From positions 1 to 37,707 of the forward strand of contig JAILES010000059.1 in the NCBI GenBank assembly GCA_024687205.1: a stretch of DNA of 37,707 nucleotides, in the 5' to 3' direction. Shown in pieces: positions 1 to 8,047 of this stretch. The notes beneath the pieces are model-generated. The model ran no database searches and had not been told where the DNA came from. It saw nothing but the letters and a program-made list of their open reading frames with translations. Position 1 is the first letter of the stretch. Every line of letters starts with the position of its first letter. This DNA is from Lachnospiraceae bacterium. GTDB lineage: Bacteria; Bacillota; Clostridia; Lachnospirales; Lachnospiraceae. A program made the position numbers and the translations under genes.

Positions 1-115
1 ATACAATGCCTCTGTAAGATTCCTTCCATGCAGTACAGTGAACATATCCCCTCCCGCACAATTCCTCATCGGTTTCAGCTGATTTTATGATTATTGAATC
101 ATTTATTTTTTCCAT
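1..115 (-). CDS. GNAT-family N-acetyltransferase, N-terminal fragment cut by window edge
   Basis: An open frame starts with ATG at 115 and runs off the left edge of the window, giving 38 residues beginning MEKINDSIIIKSAETDEEL. The pattern of a short beta strand followed by 'GYVHCTAWKESYRGIV' matches the N-terminal strand and alpha-1 region of GNAT acetyltransferases, where a conserved aromatic/Trp and a Y-x-G-I turn follow the first helix. The acetyl-CoA binding loop would lie outside the window, so substrate and catalytic competence cannot be judged. It lies 46 nt after the NudC-type gene on the same strand and is probably co-transcribed with it. The ribosome binding site is poor (GGGG about 12 nt upstream). 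Confidence 0.6.
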   Translation of the reverse strand, partial: MEKINDSIIIKSAETDEELCGRGYVHCTAWKESYRGIV

Positions 116-161
116 GAAATTATTATTCCCCATTCAAAAAACATTATCTATCCACCCGATG

Positions 162-977
162 TCATATGCCGGTCTTAAATACACTCATCATTTCGTTGGT
201 AAGACTTAAGTTATTTGGTTGAAGAACTATATCTTCCCTTTTTACCCATTCGGCATATTTGAGTTCATTTTTATCCATGTGGATTTCACCGTCATCTGCT
301 GCATCACAAAAGTATCCCACAAGAATATCCTGTGCCATACCCCAGGGTTGTGATTTGTAATATCTTATATTGTTTACTTTAACACCGGTCTCCTCCAAAA
401 CCTCTCTTGCCACGGTTTCCTCAAGTGTTTCACCGATTTCGGTAAAACCGGCGACCAGAGCATTGTGCGCATATCCCCTGTTATACCGGGTGATCAAAAG
501 GCAGTCTCCTTTGGTAACTCCTACTATAACGGCCGGGTTGATCCTCGGATATAAAGTATTGCCGCATTCCTTACATATAAGAGAACGTTCCTTATCACCG
601 GGGATCAGCTTCCCACCGCATCTTCCGCAGAACTTGTTATCGGCATACCATCGCCATAAATGATATGCGGTGAAGGCGGCAAACACTTCTTTACCGGAAC
701 AGCTGTCTCTTATTTCCCTTATCGTTTTATAAATATAGCCATCCTTCTGAAAACCGGATTCATCAATAGCCCAAAAAAACTTCGTGTCATCCACCGAAAA
801 AAGATATATGCATTGCTTTCCCCGTGCGTCCAACCCACACGTAAATGAAACACTGTCTTTTTCTTCTTTTATCAGCAATCGGCCTTCTGCATCAAAGAAA
901 AGACAGATATCATCGTCCGTCATCTTATAATCATAAAATTCATTATTTAGTTTACTTGGATAAATGTCCTGTATCAT
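162..977 (-). CDS. nudC: NudC-type Nudix hydrolase (NAD(H) pyrophosphatase)
   Basis: At 271 aa this has the length and architecture of NudC, which hydrolyses NAD(H) to NMN(H) and AMP and, in some bacteria, removes NAD caps from RNA. A divergent N-terminal domain is followed by a zinc ribbon with Cys117-x2-Cys120 and Cys135-x2-Cys138. The Nudix box lies at about 177-199 (GFTEIGETLEETVAREVLEE) and is intact, with the catalytic REVLEE. The NudC signature SQPW follows at 209-212, although the residues after it (GM) differ from the usual PFP. The start ATG at 977 has a GGGGGTGATGG stretch upstream. No promoter is visible in the 55 nt before it, so transcription probably comes through the leader at 1033-1200. 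Confidence 0.88.
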   Translation of the reverse strand: MIQDIYPSKLNNEFYDYKMTDDDICLFFDAEGRLLIKEEKDSVSFTCGLDARGKQCIYLFSVDDTKFFWAIDESGFQKDGYIYKTIREIRDSCSGKEVFAAFTAYHLWRWYADNKFCGRCGGKLIPGDKERSLICKECGNTLYPRINPAVIVGVTKGDCLLITRYNRGYAHNALVAGFTEIGETLEETVAREVLEETGVKVNNIRYYKSQPWGMAQDILVGYFCDAADDGEIHMDKNELKYAEWVKREDIVLQPNNLSLTNEMMSVFKTGI

Positions 978-1032
978 AATGGACCATCACCCCCGTCCCC
1001 ATGGTTCACTTCTCAATTAACCTTTGAAGCTT

Positions 1033-1078
1033 AAAAGACCGCCGTCCGCAAGGATCTCAATCCTCACAAACGCCGGTC
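1033..1078 (-). terminator. Strong hairpin with U-tract (terminator or attenuator)
   Basis: On the minus strand two 19-nt arms flank a TGAG loop (1037-1078) and pair at 18 of 19 positions, counting G-U pairs. TTTT follows at 1036-1033. It either ends transcription of the serine hydrolase operon or attenuates transcripts from the promoter at 1172-1200 before nudC. Confidence 0.65.
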
Positions 1079-1164
1079 ATCACTGTAATAATATTCTCCT
1101 GAAATCCGGGTATAGTTATCCCGTAAGAAATCATATCGATTGTATTTTTACCTGTCTGCATCAT
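1057..1164 (-). CDS. Possible 35-aa leader ORF
   Basis: ATG-ATG at 1164/1161 opens a 35-codon frame (begins MMQTGKNTIDMISYG) that ends at a TGA lying in the loop of the downstream hairpin. The first ATG falls at the transcription start predicted from the promoter at 1172-1200, so the message would be nearly leaderless, and there is no ribosome binding site. The peptide has no repeated amino acid of the kind seen in classical attenuators. It could equally be chance or a decayed gene. Confidence 0.25.
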   Translation of the reverse strand: MMQTGKNTIDMISYGITIPGFQENIITVMTGVCED

Positions 1165-1171
1165 GGCTTGG

Positions 1172-1200
1172 ATTTTATCATATTTTCACCCTTCTGTCAC
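1172..1200 (-). promoter_or_regulatory. Sigma-70-like promoter before nudC leader
   Basis: On the minus strand GTGACA (1200-1195), a 17-nt spacer and TAAAAT (1177-1172) match the consensus at 5 of 6 positions each. The predicted start is near 1165. The only nearby downstream features are the hairpin at 1033-1078 and nudC. Confidence 0.5.
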
Positions 1201-1279
1201 CTTTCCCTGAAAGAGTGATTCCCCTCACCCGCTTCGTGTCAGATGCCGGAAAACACTCACCGGTCCTCGTGCCCAAAAT

Positions 1280-1305
1280 CAATCACGGAACCGTCCCCCT
1301 GATCG
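1280..1305 (-). repeat. GGGGACGGTTCC palindromic repeat, copy 1
   Basis: The minus strand carries GGGGACGGTTCC flanked by CGATCA on the left and TGATTG on the right, an imperfect palindrome. The same core occurs at 10972-11001 and 11006-11035. It sits just after the serine hydrolase stop codon, as expected for intergenic REP-like elements. No REP-associated transposase is seen in the window. Confidence 0.65.
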
Positions 1306-1318
1306 CCCAGGACCACTT

Positions 1319-3283
1319 TCAGTTTATCGTAACAGTCTCGCCGCTCTGTCCGAGGAAGACGATAAAGCCGTCCACCGGAAGATTGATCTCCTCTCCGGCG
1401 TCAATATAGTGCGTGGTATATACCGTCTCGAAGAACTTATTATATATGTAGATCACCACATCATCCGGGCAGTCAGCCGTTATCACTTCATAGGCCATAC
1501 CATCACCGATCCTGAACCATGACGCATTGTCGCTTGTGAGCCGTACCTCCGCTATATCCGATGTGAACTCCGGGATCTCCGCCAAAGATACATAGGAATT
1601 ACCAAAGCTTGCATCGACGGTGCCGTCATTATTTACACTCATATCCAGCAGATCCCTGTTTGCCGAGCATGGCAGGGTCTGGAAGGCGACCGCATTCATC
1701 TCATCCTTTATCTTAAGCAGACGGCTTCCCAGTCCTGTTCCGACCATAACATAGCCGGGCACTTCTTCCGGCAGCTTCATGAACACAAAGGGCGAATCAT
1801 ATACGGCTGAAGAATAACGGTTATTATATACAGCCATGGGAACCGAGCATCGTGCTTCCCAAGCAGCCTTAACTTTGTCACTTAGCGGATTAGCCTCCAC
1901 ACGCTCTGCTATATACTGATTCTGTATGTAAGCCCCCAGCTCAGCCTTCTCCGCATACTGCTCGCTTGCGATATATACTCCTCCGTTCTCCTGCTCTTTG
2001 AAATACAGTACTCTCTGATCCTTCCGGATCATGCCGCTTTCGCTGACCTCTGCAAAGCCGCCGGCATCTGTATATTTAAAACATGTCTGCGTATTTCTTC
2101 CGTCAAAAGTTTCAACCTCAAGAAGCATCGATCCCTGCCCGGGAAAACTCACTTTGCCAAGTCCCGCTGCAAGAGAATCGCTAAAGCTGTAATATCCGGC
2201 ATATTGTTTTATCTCTTCAGGAACGTCTTCAACAATACTGATATCTCCGGGCTTAAGATCCTGCACTGTTATCCCCTGTTCTTCAAGCGCGGTATCAAGC
2301 AAAGCTTCACACATGAGCTCACACAGCATGCTGCTGCCGCCGCTTGATAAAACAGCCACGCTTATCTTCTCATCCGGGGCTACCATCAGATGCGAATGCA
2401 TTGTCAGCACGTCGCCGCCCTTGCCGAGCACCTGCACGCCCTCACGCTCATACTTAAGGGACTCGACATAGTCCCAGCCCAGACCGCAGCCGTCCAGATA
2501 TGCATCATCCGAATCAGTCCAGCATTCTTTCATTTCATCAGTGAGTCCCGGACTGATCAGACTGTCACTGCCGGTAAAGAATGAACTTCCGAATACCGCC
2601 ACATCGGATGCCGTGGCATATATGCCGCCGGAACCGAAGTCCATGCAATACTCGTAATCATTCGGAAGGCCGCTCACATATACATCTACCGGATCCCCGA
2701 GTATTTCGGCATTTTCCGGCGTACCGGTGTGACTTAAGCCGATGGAAGCCGCCAGCTCATTGGTAATAAAATCGGCATAGCTCATGCCGCTGACATTCCT
2801 GACTATTATCTGAAGCAGTCCGAAGCCGTCGTTACAGTATGCCGCATATTCTCCGGGATCTGCTTTCAGTCTCTGCTTTGCCAGGTTATCCAGAAGAATG
2901 CTTTCCGGATCCACGTCATGCTCCGCATATAAGGTTTCGTTGATAAGCGTCGTTCCCATGATCCCCGATGTATGGTCCATCAGCATCCTGACCGTTATAT
3001 CCTTATATCGCGGGTCAGCCATCTTAAAGTCCGGGACATATTCCGTGACCGGCGCATCAAGCTCTACCAGTCCCCGGTCAGCCAGCTGCATGACTGCCGC
3101 AGCTGCATATACCTTGCTTACGGAAGCCAGGCAGTATACACGTTCAACATCAGCATCCTGCGAAGCCGCCCCGCTCTGTGCCGCAGCCGTTCCTTCCTGT
3201 AAGGATCCCGCCGCGCTTACGCTGCCCGCTACAGCAGCAGTGGTAAACATTATCATCAATGTAGTTATGATCGCTTTTTTCAT
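1319..3283 (-). CDS. Secreted beta-lactamase-fold serine hydrolase
   Basis: The protein is 654 aa. A signal peptide occupies residues 1-25 (hydrophobic core, SVSAAG cleavage region). The catalytic motifs of penicillin-binding/class C beta-lactamase-like serine hydrolases follow: SxxK at Ser54-Lys57 (ASVSK), YxN at Tyr148-Asn150 (YCN), and a KGG at 287-289 in place of KTG/HxG. The C-terminal 300 residues form a beta-rich extension of unknown function. The segment between signal peptide and SxxK is only about 28 residues of Ala/Ser/Gln-rich sequence, so the first strands of the usual fold are missing or displaced. It is the last gene after the regulator-kinase-ABC transporter block, 12 nt after the permease, suggesting a secreted effector of that module. 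A peptidase or esterase role on peptidoglycan or peptides is inference. Confidence 0.85.
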   Translation of the reverse strand: MKKAIITTLMIMFTTAAVAGSVSAAGSLQEGTAAAQSGAASQDADVERVYCLASVSKVYAAAAVMQLADRGLVELDAPVTEYVPDFKMADPRYKDITVRMLMDHTSGIMGTTLINETLYAEHDVDPESILLDNLAKQRLKADPGEYAAYCNDGFGLLQIIVRNVSGMSYADFITNELAASIGLSHTGTPENAEILGDPVDVYVSGLPNDYEYCMDFGSGGIYATASDVAVFGSSFFTGSDSLISPGLTDEMKECWTDSDDAYLDGCGLGWDYVESLKYEREGVQVLGKGGDVLTMHSHLMVAPDEKISVAVLSSGGSSMLCELMCEALLDTALEEQGITVQDLKPGDISIVEDVPEEIKQYAGYYSFSDSLAAGLGKVSFPGQGSMLLEVETFDGRNTQTCFKYTDAGGFAEVSESGMIRKDQRVLYFKEQENGGVYIASEQYAEKAELGAYIQNQYIAERVEANPLSDKVKAAWEARCSVPMAVYNNRYSSAVYDSPFVFMKLPEEVPGYVMVGTGLGSRLLKIKDEMNAVAFQTLPCSANRDLLDMSVNNDGTVDASFGNSYVSLAEIPEFTSDIAEVRLTSDNASWFRIGDGMAYEVITADCPDDVVIYIYNKFFETVYTTHYIDAGEEINLPVDGFIVFLGQSGETVTIN

Positions 3284-3295
3284 TCTTTTCTCCTC

Positions 3296-5797
3296 TTATT
3301 CTGTCATCAGCTCAGTTACGGATACCTGCCGTATCCTTCCGGCCGAAAGATAGGTCACTATGTAGCAGAAGATAACAAGCACCACAACCGTGATCGCCAG
3401 TACCGCCGCGTTGGGGTCGTTTGCAATGCCGAAGCAATAATACCAGAAAGCCTTATATACCGTTGCGCCAAGCACTGCGGCGATCACACTTGCTGTCACT
3501 GTGGCCGGCAGCATCGATAGTGCCAGCTGTTTCATCAGATCCTTTGACGAGTATCCCATACTCTTCATAATACCCAGTTCTTTTCTCTGTCTTCTTACAT
3601 TTGATGCCGCGATGATCGCAAGTATGGCAGCCACTACTACAGTAACGAATATCGCTCCGCCGCCGCAGAAAAGTAAAAACATATCTGCGACCGGCTCGAT
3701 CTGTACCTTCGAAAGATCCATGAATGAACTCATTTCCCGGATGACAAAGCCGCTGCTTCTGCCGGAGATCAGCTTATCGCCGATCACGATGGAATAATCT
3801 ATGTCGCTCACTCCGTAATGTGATATCAGCGTTGCCATCTTCTCATCTGCAACACTGCGGATCCTCTGCTCAAGATCACCCGATGCTTCAGCATTTTCAG
3901 CCATATCTTTTGCGCTGGCCCCGAATTTTTCGGTCACTTTTTTCTCAAACTCCGATCGCTCCGCACCTTTCTCGAGAAATACCTCAACCGTATCGGGACG
4001 CGCATTCGGAACACATGTCAAATAAGCCTTTTCACTCATATAGATGTTATACCGGCTGTTGGACAGTTCGGGAATGATCCCGGTTATGATCAGACTCTTT
4101 CTCGTTCCGCTTCCTTCAAGCGTTATGCTGTCACCCACATGCAGATCACGGTCGGCGCTCCTTTTTAAGGATATCGCCACTTCGTTATCCTCTTCAGGAT
4201 ACCTGCCTTCGGACAGAAAGATGTTTTCGGTATTAGACAGGTCATCATATACGATCACCGTAGCAGATGTATCAAAGCCTTCTACAGTCAGATACTCAGC
4301 TTCATATGTGACCAGCGTCTTCCTGACCTCCGGGAAATCCTTTATCTCATCTGCAAATGCGTATGCATCCACTCCGTCAAGCAACACTATCCTTTCATCC
4401 GCTATTTCCATTCCCATCAGGCTGATGATCGCATCCGTACCCTGCAGGAAAAAATGCAGTCCGCCTGTACTGTACATCAGCGCCGTGCCTGCCAGCACTA
4501 TGCACAGTCCTGTGCCGATATTTGTCCTGATGTTCTTAAAGAAACTCTTAAACGCAAGGGTGACATTGATATTCTTCCCCGCCTTCGTAAGCGGAAGAAT
4601 ATTCTTACCGAAGTGATGCGTCCGGATCCCTTTTCGAAAAGCGATCACGGGGGGATATTTCCGGATCTGTCCTGCCTTAAGCAGTGCAAAAAGCGTAGTC
4701 ACCAAAACTACTGCAGCAGCTATCAAGGGGATCTTAAGCCACTCCGGATTCCTGTGTATGATGCGCCCCATCAGGTTTCCGATAAACGAATCCATTACAG
4801 GCGAAAAGATGTAAGCTGTCACTCCACCGAGTATTGCTCCCGCACCCGCGGTCATCACATACTCAAGGATATATGAAAGTGATATCTCTGCAGATCTGTA
4901 TCCCAAAGCTTCCAGAACGCCGATCTGCTGCATCTGATCCTCAATGTCATTACTGATCTTGTGACGTATCAGGAAAATAGAAGCCGCCATCGTTATAACT
5001 GCCATGATAATGGCAAAGCCCATTAACAGCTGACAGAAAACGCTCTCATTTGCCTTCTCATCCCATTTCGATTCGGTTCGCATAGCCAATATCAGATTCT
5101 CGGATGATCTTTCTTCGCACAGCTCTGTATACTGAGCCGTATCAAAATCTTTTCCGGCGTCAAATGCCAGGCATACATACTCGTCCATGATCCCGCGCAG
5201 CAGCTCATAATCCCTCTCTGAAATAACGAGCTTATATCCGTATCCGGAATTATTGCTGAGTCCCGATTCATAAACACCTGCCACAACAAACGGATAGTCC
5301 CTTCCGCCGATAACCATAGTGAATGCATCCCCCGGCTCAAATCCACCGTTTAAGGCAACACCCGAAGAGATCCAGACAGGATGCGCAAGACCGCTGATCT
5401 GATCTTCCTGCATACTCTTTGCGATAACAAAATTTTCTGCCTTGCGCTCCGACTCTTCTGTCACGAAGAGAAAATGATATGCAACCTTATCACCGTCCTT
5501 GCGCAGGGTATTTATGTTGAGTCCGAAAAGCACATTGAACTTCTCGTTATCTTTGATGCCGAAGTCTTCTTCCAGGATATCCCGATACAGGGATCTGTAT
5601 GAGCTCTCTCTGAATTCCATGAAATATTCACGGCTGCCGGTCGCACTAAAGCACTCCTCAAAGACCTTGCCAATGTCGAGAATGCCCGTTAAAGCCGTCC
5701 CGAGAAGAAAGACCGTGATCATCGTCAGAAAAACGATAGCCGCCGCTTCTCTTTTATTCTTCCTTAAATTGAACAGGGATAATCTCAGTATCTTCAT
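3296..5797 (-). CDS. ABC transporter permease, FtsX/MacB type, two FtsX modules
   Basis: This is an 833-aa membrane protein with one N-terminal transmembrane helix, a large extracellular domain of about 200 residues and three helices (about 245-380). A second module follows with its own helix, extracellular domain and three C-terminal helices. The last set contains the FtsX signature region 'RRQRKELGIMKSMGYS'. This ten-helix layout is typical of lipoprotein or antimicrobial-peptide exporters of the MacB/Bce superfamily. I place the start at ATG 5797 (MKILRLSLFNLRKNKREA), which has GGTGA upstream; an ATG at 5809 overlapping the ATPase stop is the alternative. Overlap with the ATPase gene implies translational coupling. 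Confidence 0.88.
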   Translation of the reverse strand: MKILRLSLFNLRKNKREAAAIVFLTMITVFLLGTALTGILDIGKVFEECFSATGSREYFMEFRESSYRSLYRDILEEDFGIKDNEKFNVLFGLNINTLRKDGDKVAYHFLFVTEESERKAENFVIAKSMQEDQISGLAHPVWISSGVALNGGFEPGDAFTMVIGGRDYPFVVAGVYESGLSNNSGYGYKLVISERDYELLRGIMDEYVCLAFDAGKDFDTAQYTELCEERSSENLILAMRTESKWDEKANESVFCQLLMGFAIIMAVITMAASIFLIRHKISNDIEDQMQQIGVLEALGYRSAEISLSYILEYVMTAGAGAILGGVTAYIFSPVMDSFIGNLMGRIIHRNPEWLKIPLIAAAVVLVTTLFALLKAGQIRKYPPVIAFRKGIRTHHFGKNILPLTKAGKNINVTLAFKSFFKNIRTNIGTGLCIVLAGTALMYSTGGLHFFLQGTDAIISLMGMEIADERIVLLDGVDAYAFADEIKDFPEVRKTLVTYEAEYLTVEGFDTSATVIVYDDLSNTENIFLSEGRYPEEDNEVAISLKRSADRDLHVGDSITLEGSGTRKSLIITGIIPELSNSRYNIYMSEKAYLTCVPNARPDTVEVFLEKGAERSEFEKKVTEKFGASAKDMAENAEASGDLEQRIRSVADEKMATLISHYGVSDIDYSIVIGDKLISGRSSGFVIREMSSFMDLSKVQIEPVADMFLLFCGGGAIFVTVVVAAILAIIAASNVRRQRKELGIMKSMGYSSKDLMKQLALSMLPATVTASVIAAVLGATVYKAFWYYCFGIANDPNAAVLAITVVVLVIFCYIVTYLSAGRIRQVSVTELMTE

Positions 5798-5802
5798 CCT
5801 TA

Positions 5803-6564
5803 TCACCATCCCATCTCATCGAGAAAGCTCTGCAGTCCGCTCCTTCTCGCCTTGCTGTCGTCTTCGTCATAGTTATTCATACGGTATTCACCGGCAACGC
5901 TGCCATCTCTTAAGAACAGGACTCTTGTGCCCCTGAGTGCAGTTTTAAGATCATGTGTTACCATCACGATGCTCTGTCCGTTTTTGTGGATCTCCGTGAA
6001 GATATCCAGCACGTCCCTGCCGGCCGCCGAATTCAGCTGCCCCGTAGGCTCGTCCGCAAACAGGATCTTCGGATCATTGATCACAGCCCTTACGATACCT
6101 GCGCGCTGGGCTTCACCGCCGGACAGCTGGTTTGGATACTTGTTCCACATCTCCTCGGAAAGGCCGACCTTCTTTAAAAGCTCCTGTGCCTTTTTCACAA
6201 GCTCGGGCGAATTCTTCTGTACGATGAGCGCGCCTGTCAGCACGTTATCGAGTATGGTCTGGTTTTCCAGAAGATAAATGCTCTGGAATACAAAGCCGCA
6301 GTTTCCGCGCCGGAACACCGCCAGCTCGTCATTCGACAGATCCTGGATCTCCTTGTCACCGAAGAATACTTTTCCCATGGTCGGCTTGTCCATGCCTGAG
6401 AGCGCATAAAGAAGAGTGGACTTTCCGGAACCGGATGCCCCCATGATGATCGTGAAGTCTCCCTCAAGGATTTCCAGATCCATATTCTTTATCACATGCT
6501 GCTGCAGACCGCCGTTAGAAAATGATTTGCAGAGTTTTTCTGTTTTTAAAATTGAAGAAGCCAT
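5803..6564 (-). CDS. ABC transporter ATP-binding protein (LolD/MacB type)
   Basis: A 253-aa nucleotide-binding domain. Walker A is GASGSGKST, the signature motif LSGGEAQR, Walker B ILFADEPTG, and the H-loop His lies in VMVTHD. The insert pattern (SNDELAVFRRGNCGFVFQ) is that of the LolD/MacB/BceA branch, which powers FtsX-type permeases and works by conformational pumping or target protection. The start ATG at 6564 is preceded by AAGAAAGGA with 8-nt spacing; an in-frame ATG at 6594 has no such site. It is expressed with the permease and probably controlled by the regulator encoded upstream, since a separate -10 box and a palindrome precede it. Confidence 0.93.
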   Translation of the reverse strand: MASSILKTEKLCKSFSNGGLQQHVIKNMDLEILEGDFTIIMGASGSGKSTLLYALSGMDKPTMGKVFFGDKEIQDLSNDELAVFRRGNCGFVFQSIYLLENQTILDNVLTGALIVQKNSPELVKKAQELLKKVGLSEEMWNKYPNQLSGGEAQRAGIVRAVINDPKILFADEPTGQLNSAAGRDVLDIFTEIHKNGQSIVMVTHDLKTALRGTRVLFLRDGSVAGEYRMNNYDEDDSKARRSGLQSFLDEMGW

Positions 6565-6592
6565 ATATAATATCCTTTCTTGTAAATTTGTC

Positions 6593-6645
6593 ATTCTGAG
6601 GGCTCAGCCCAAAGAATCTTTATTTACCACTTTAAAGGCATTATA
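6593..6645 (-). promoter_or_regulatory. Promoter and palindrome before ABC transporter genes
   Basis: A perfect -10 TATAAT (minus strand, 6645-6640) lies without a recognisable -35 box, which suggests activator dependence. Between it and the ATPase start is an imperfect palindrome, 6593-6617, with ATTCT/AGAAT outer arms and GGGC/GCCC inner arms. The AT-rich stretch before the -10 box (6646-6705) contains repeated TTTTTAATATTTTTACAATAT-like sequence, a plausible binding region for the adjacent response regulator. Confidence 0.45.
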
Positions 6646-6709
6646 TATGACTCTTTATGAAACTTCCTTAAAACGATATTGTAAAAATATTAAAAACTTA
6701 TTAAATGAC

Positions 6710-8047
6710 TTAACTGAGTGGAATGACCAGTGTGATTGCAAGCCCGTCTCCGTTACTTTCCGCGATCAGGTCGCCGTTCATGCGCTGCATCAGGCTCTTT
6801 GCGATGTACAGGCCCAGACCATGCCCGTCCTTTTCGCTGTTTTCCCAGTCTTTTCCGCGGTAAAACTTGTTAGTGATCAGATCCAGCTCACCCGCAGGGA
6901 CTCCCGGGCCGTGGTCACTGATCTGCATTTCCAGATACTGCTCTGACAAGCTGAAATCGATATCAATCTTCGTATTTGCATATTTATAGGAATTGGACAT
7001 GATGTTGCCGATAACCTGCGACATACGTTTAATATCCGTATTAATGATAACAGAAGGCAGATCCCCCAGTACGGCTAGGCCTTTGTCGTCAAAGCTCTTT
7101 ACGATATCTCCGAGGATCATTGAATCTTCGTCCTTCAGATTTACCTTGAACTCGCCCAGATCATCCAGCGTAGAAGTAAACAGATCGCTCAGCAGCGTAT
7201 CGATCTGTCCTGCCTTGTTAAGTATGCCCTCCGCATCCGTGTTCAGCTGCTTTATCTCTTCCCGTGAAAACAGGGTTTCCTCCTGCTCTTCCGTTTCCGT
7301 TTTAACGGACAGCCTCATCTGCATCAGCTCAGCTGCCAGCTTTATCCCTGTTACCGGGGTTTTCAGATCATGGCTTAGAGAAGCCACAAGCTCACGTTCT
7401 TTTTTTTGAAGTTCAAGTTCCCTGCGCTTTGTTTCCGCCAGTTCTTCGCGCATAATGTCAAAGCTCTCCGTAAAGGCTCCGAACATATTGTCCCTGTCCA
7501 TTTTAAGGGACTCGTTCAGATCCCCCCGGGCTACCTTTGCAGCGAAGTCCTTAAGCTCCTGAAAGGGCCGGACTATATTTCTGTGGACATAGATGCCGTA
7601 ACATACCACTCCGGTCATGAGCAGCGCGTAAAAGATCACCAGGGCTGCCGTGAGCTTTTTTACCAGCGCCCGGTATCCCTCCGTTCCGTCATCGAACAGG
7701 ATCGCGGTCCCCCATACCTTATTATTCTCCGACAGATAGCGGTACGGGTAGCGGTTCTGAATTGCTTTCTCTACGGAAACATCAGCTGTCTTTTCAGAAT
7801 GGGAATATATCAGATCATTTGCATTATCGACGATCACAAAATCAGCATCAAAACCTGCATTATCAAAAGCCGACAGATCAGCCTTGTGTTCTTCGGCATA
7901 GGCCGCAATGCGGTTTAAGGTGACGATGTTTTCACCGGTCACACCAAAGGATGCCGCATCCGTTTGGTTCGCAATAATAACGAACACAAGAAGAGCCAGG
8001 CCCAAAAGAAGCGATATGAATATGATCATTCGGATATAGTTCTTCAT
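6710..8047 (-). CDS. Sensor histidine kinase of the ABC transporter module
   Basis: 445 aa. The layout is a transmembrane helix at 7-27, an extracytoplasmic sensor of about 100 residues, a second helix at about 133-155, a HAMP-like linker (155-210), HisKA with the phospho-accepting His226 (SLSHDLKTPVTG), and a HATPase domain with N box (NIMSNSYKYA), G1 (DHGPGVP) and G2 (GHGLGLYIAKSLM). All catalytic boxes are intact. Its start codon overlaps the regulator stop by 4 nt (ATGA). Unlike short BceS kinases it has a real extracellular domain, so it may sense a ligand or stress directly and not only through the transporter. Confidence 0.93.
   Translation of the reverse strand: MKNYIRMIIFISLLLGLALLVFVIIANQTDAASFGVTGENIVTLNRIAAYAEEHKADLSAFDNAGFDADFVIVDNANDLIYSHSEKTADVSVEKAIQNRYPYRYLSENNKVWGTAILFDDGTEGYRALVKKLTAALVIFYALLMTGVVCYGIYVHRNIVRPFQELKDFAAKVARGDLNESLKMDRDNMFGAFTESFDIMREELAETKRRELELQKKERELVASLSHDLKTPVTGIKLAAELMQMRLSVKTETEEQEETLFSREEIKQLNTDAEGILNKAGQIDTLLSDLFTSTLDDLGEFKVNLKDEDSMILGDIVKSFDDKGLAVLGDLPSVIINTDIKRMSQVIGNIMSNSYKYANTKIDIDFSLSEQYLEMQISDHGPGVPAGELDLITNKFYRGKDWENSEKDGHGLGLYIAKSLMQRMNGDLIAESNGDGLAITLVIPLS

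Larger units (their letters stand above)
978..1318. other. Gene-poor leader region between serine hydrolase and nudC
   Basis: This 341-nt gap holds four things on inspection. There is a sigma-70-like promoter on the minus strand (1172-1200), a 35-codon ORF starting at its predicted transcription start (1057-1164), a 19-bp hairpin with a T run (1033-1078) and one copy of the GGGGACGGTTCC palindromic repeat (1280-1305). Plus-strand ORFs here show no protein-like character. Confidence 0.6.

Noticed and set aside
983..1010. GGGGACGGGGGTGATGG on the minus strand, like a further palindromic repeat copy
   Set aside because: It shares only part of the core and has no second arm; it also serves as the nudC upstream region, so the match may be chance.
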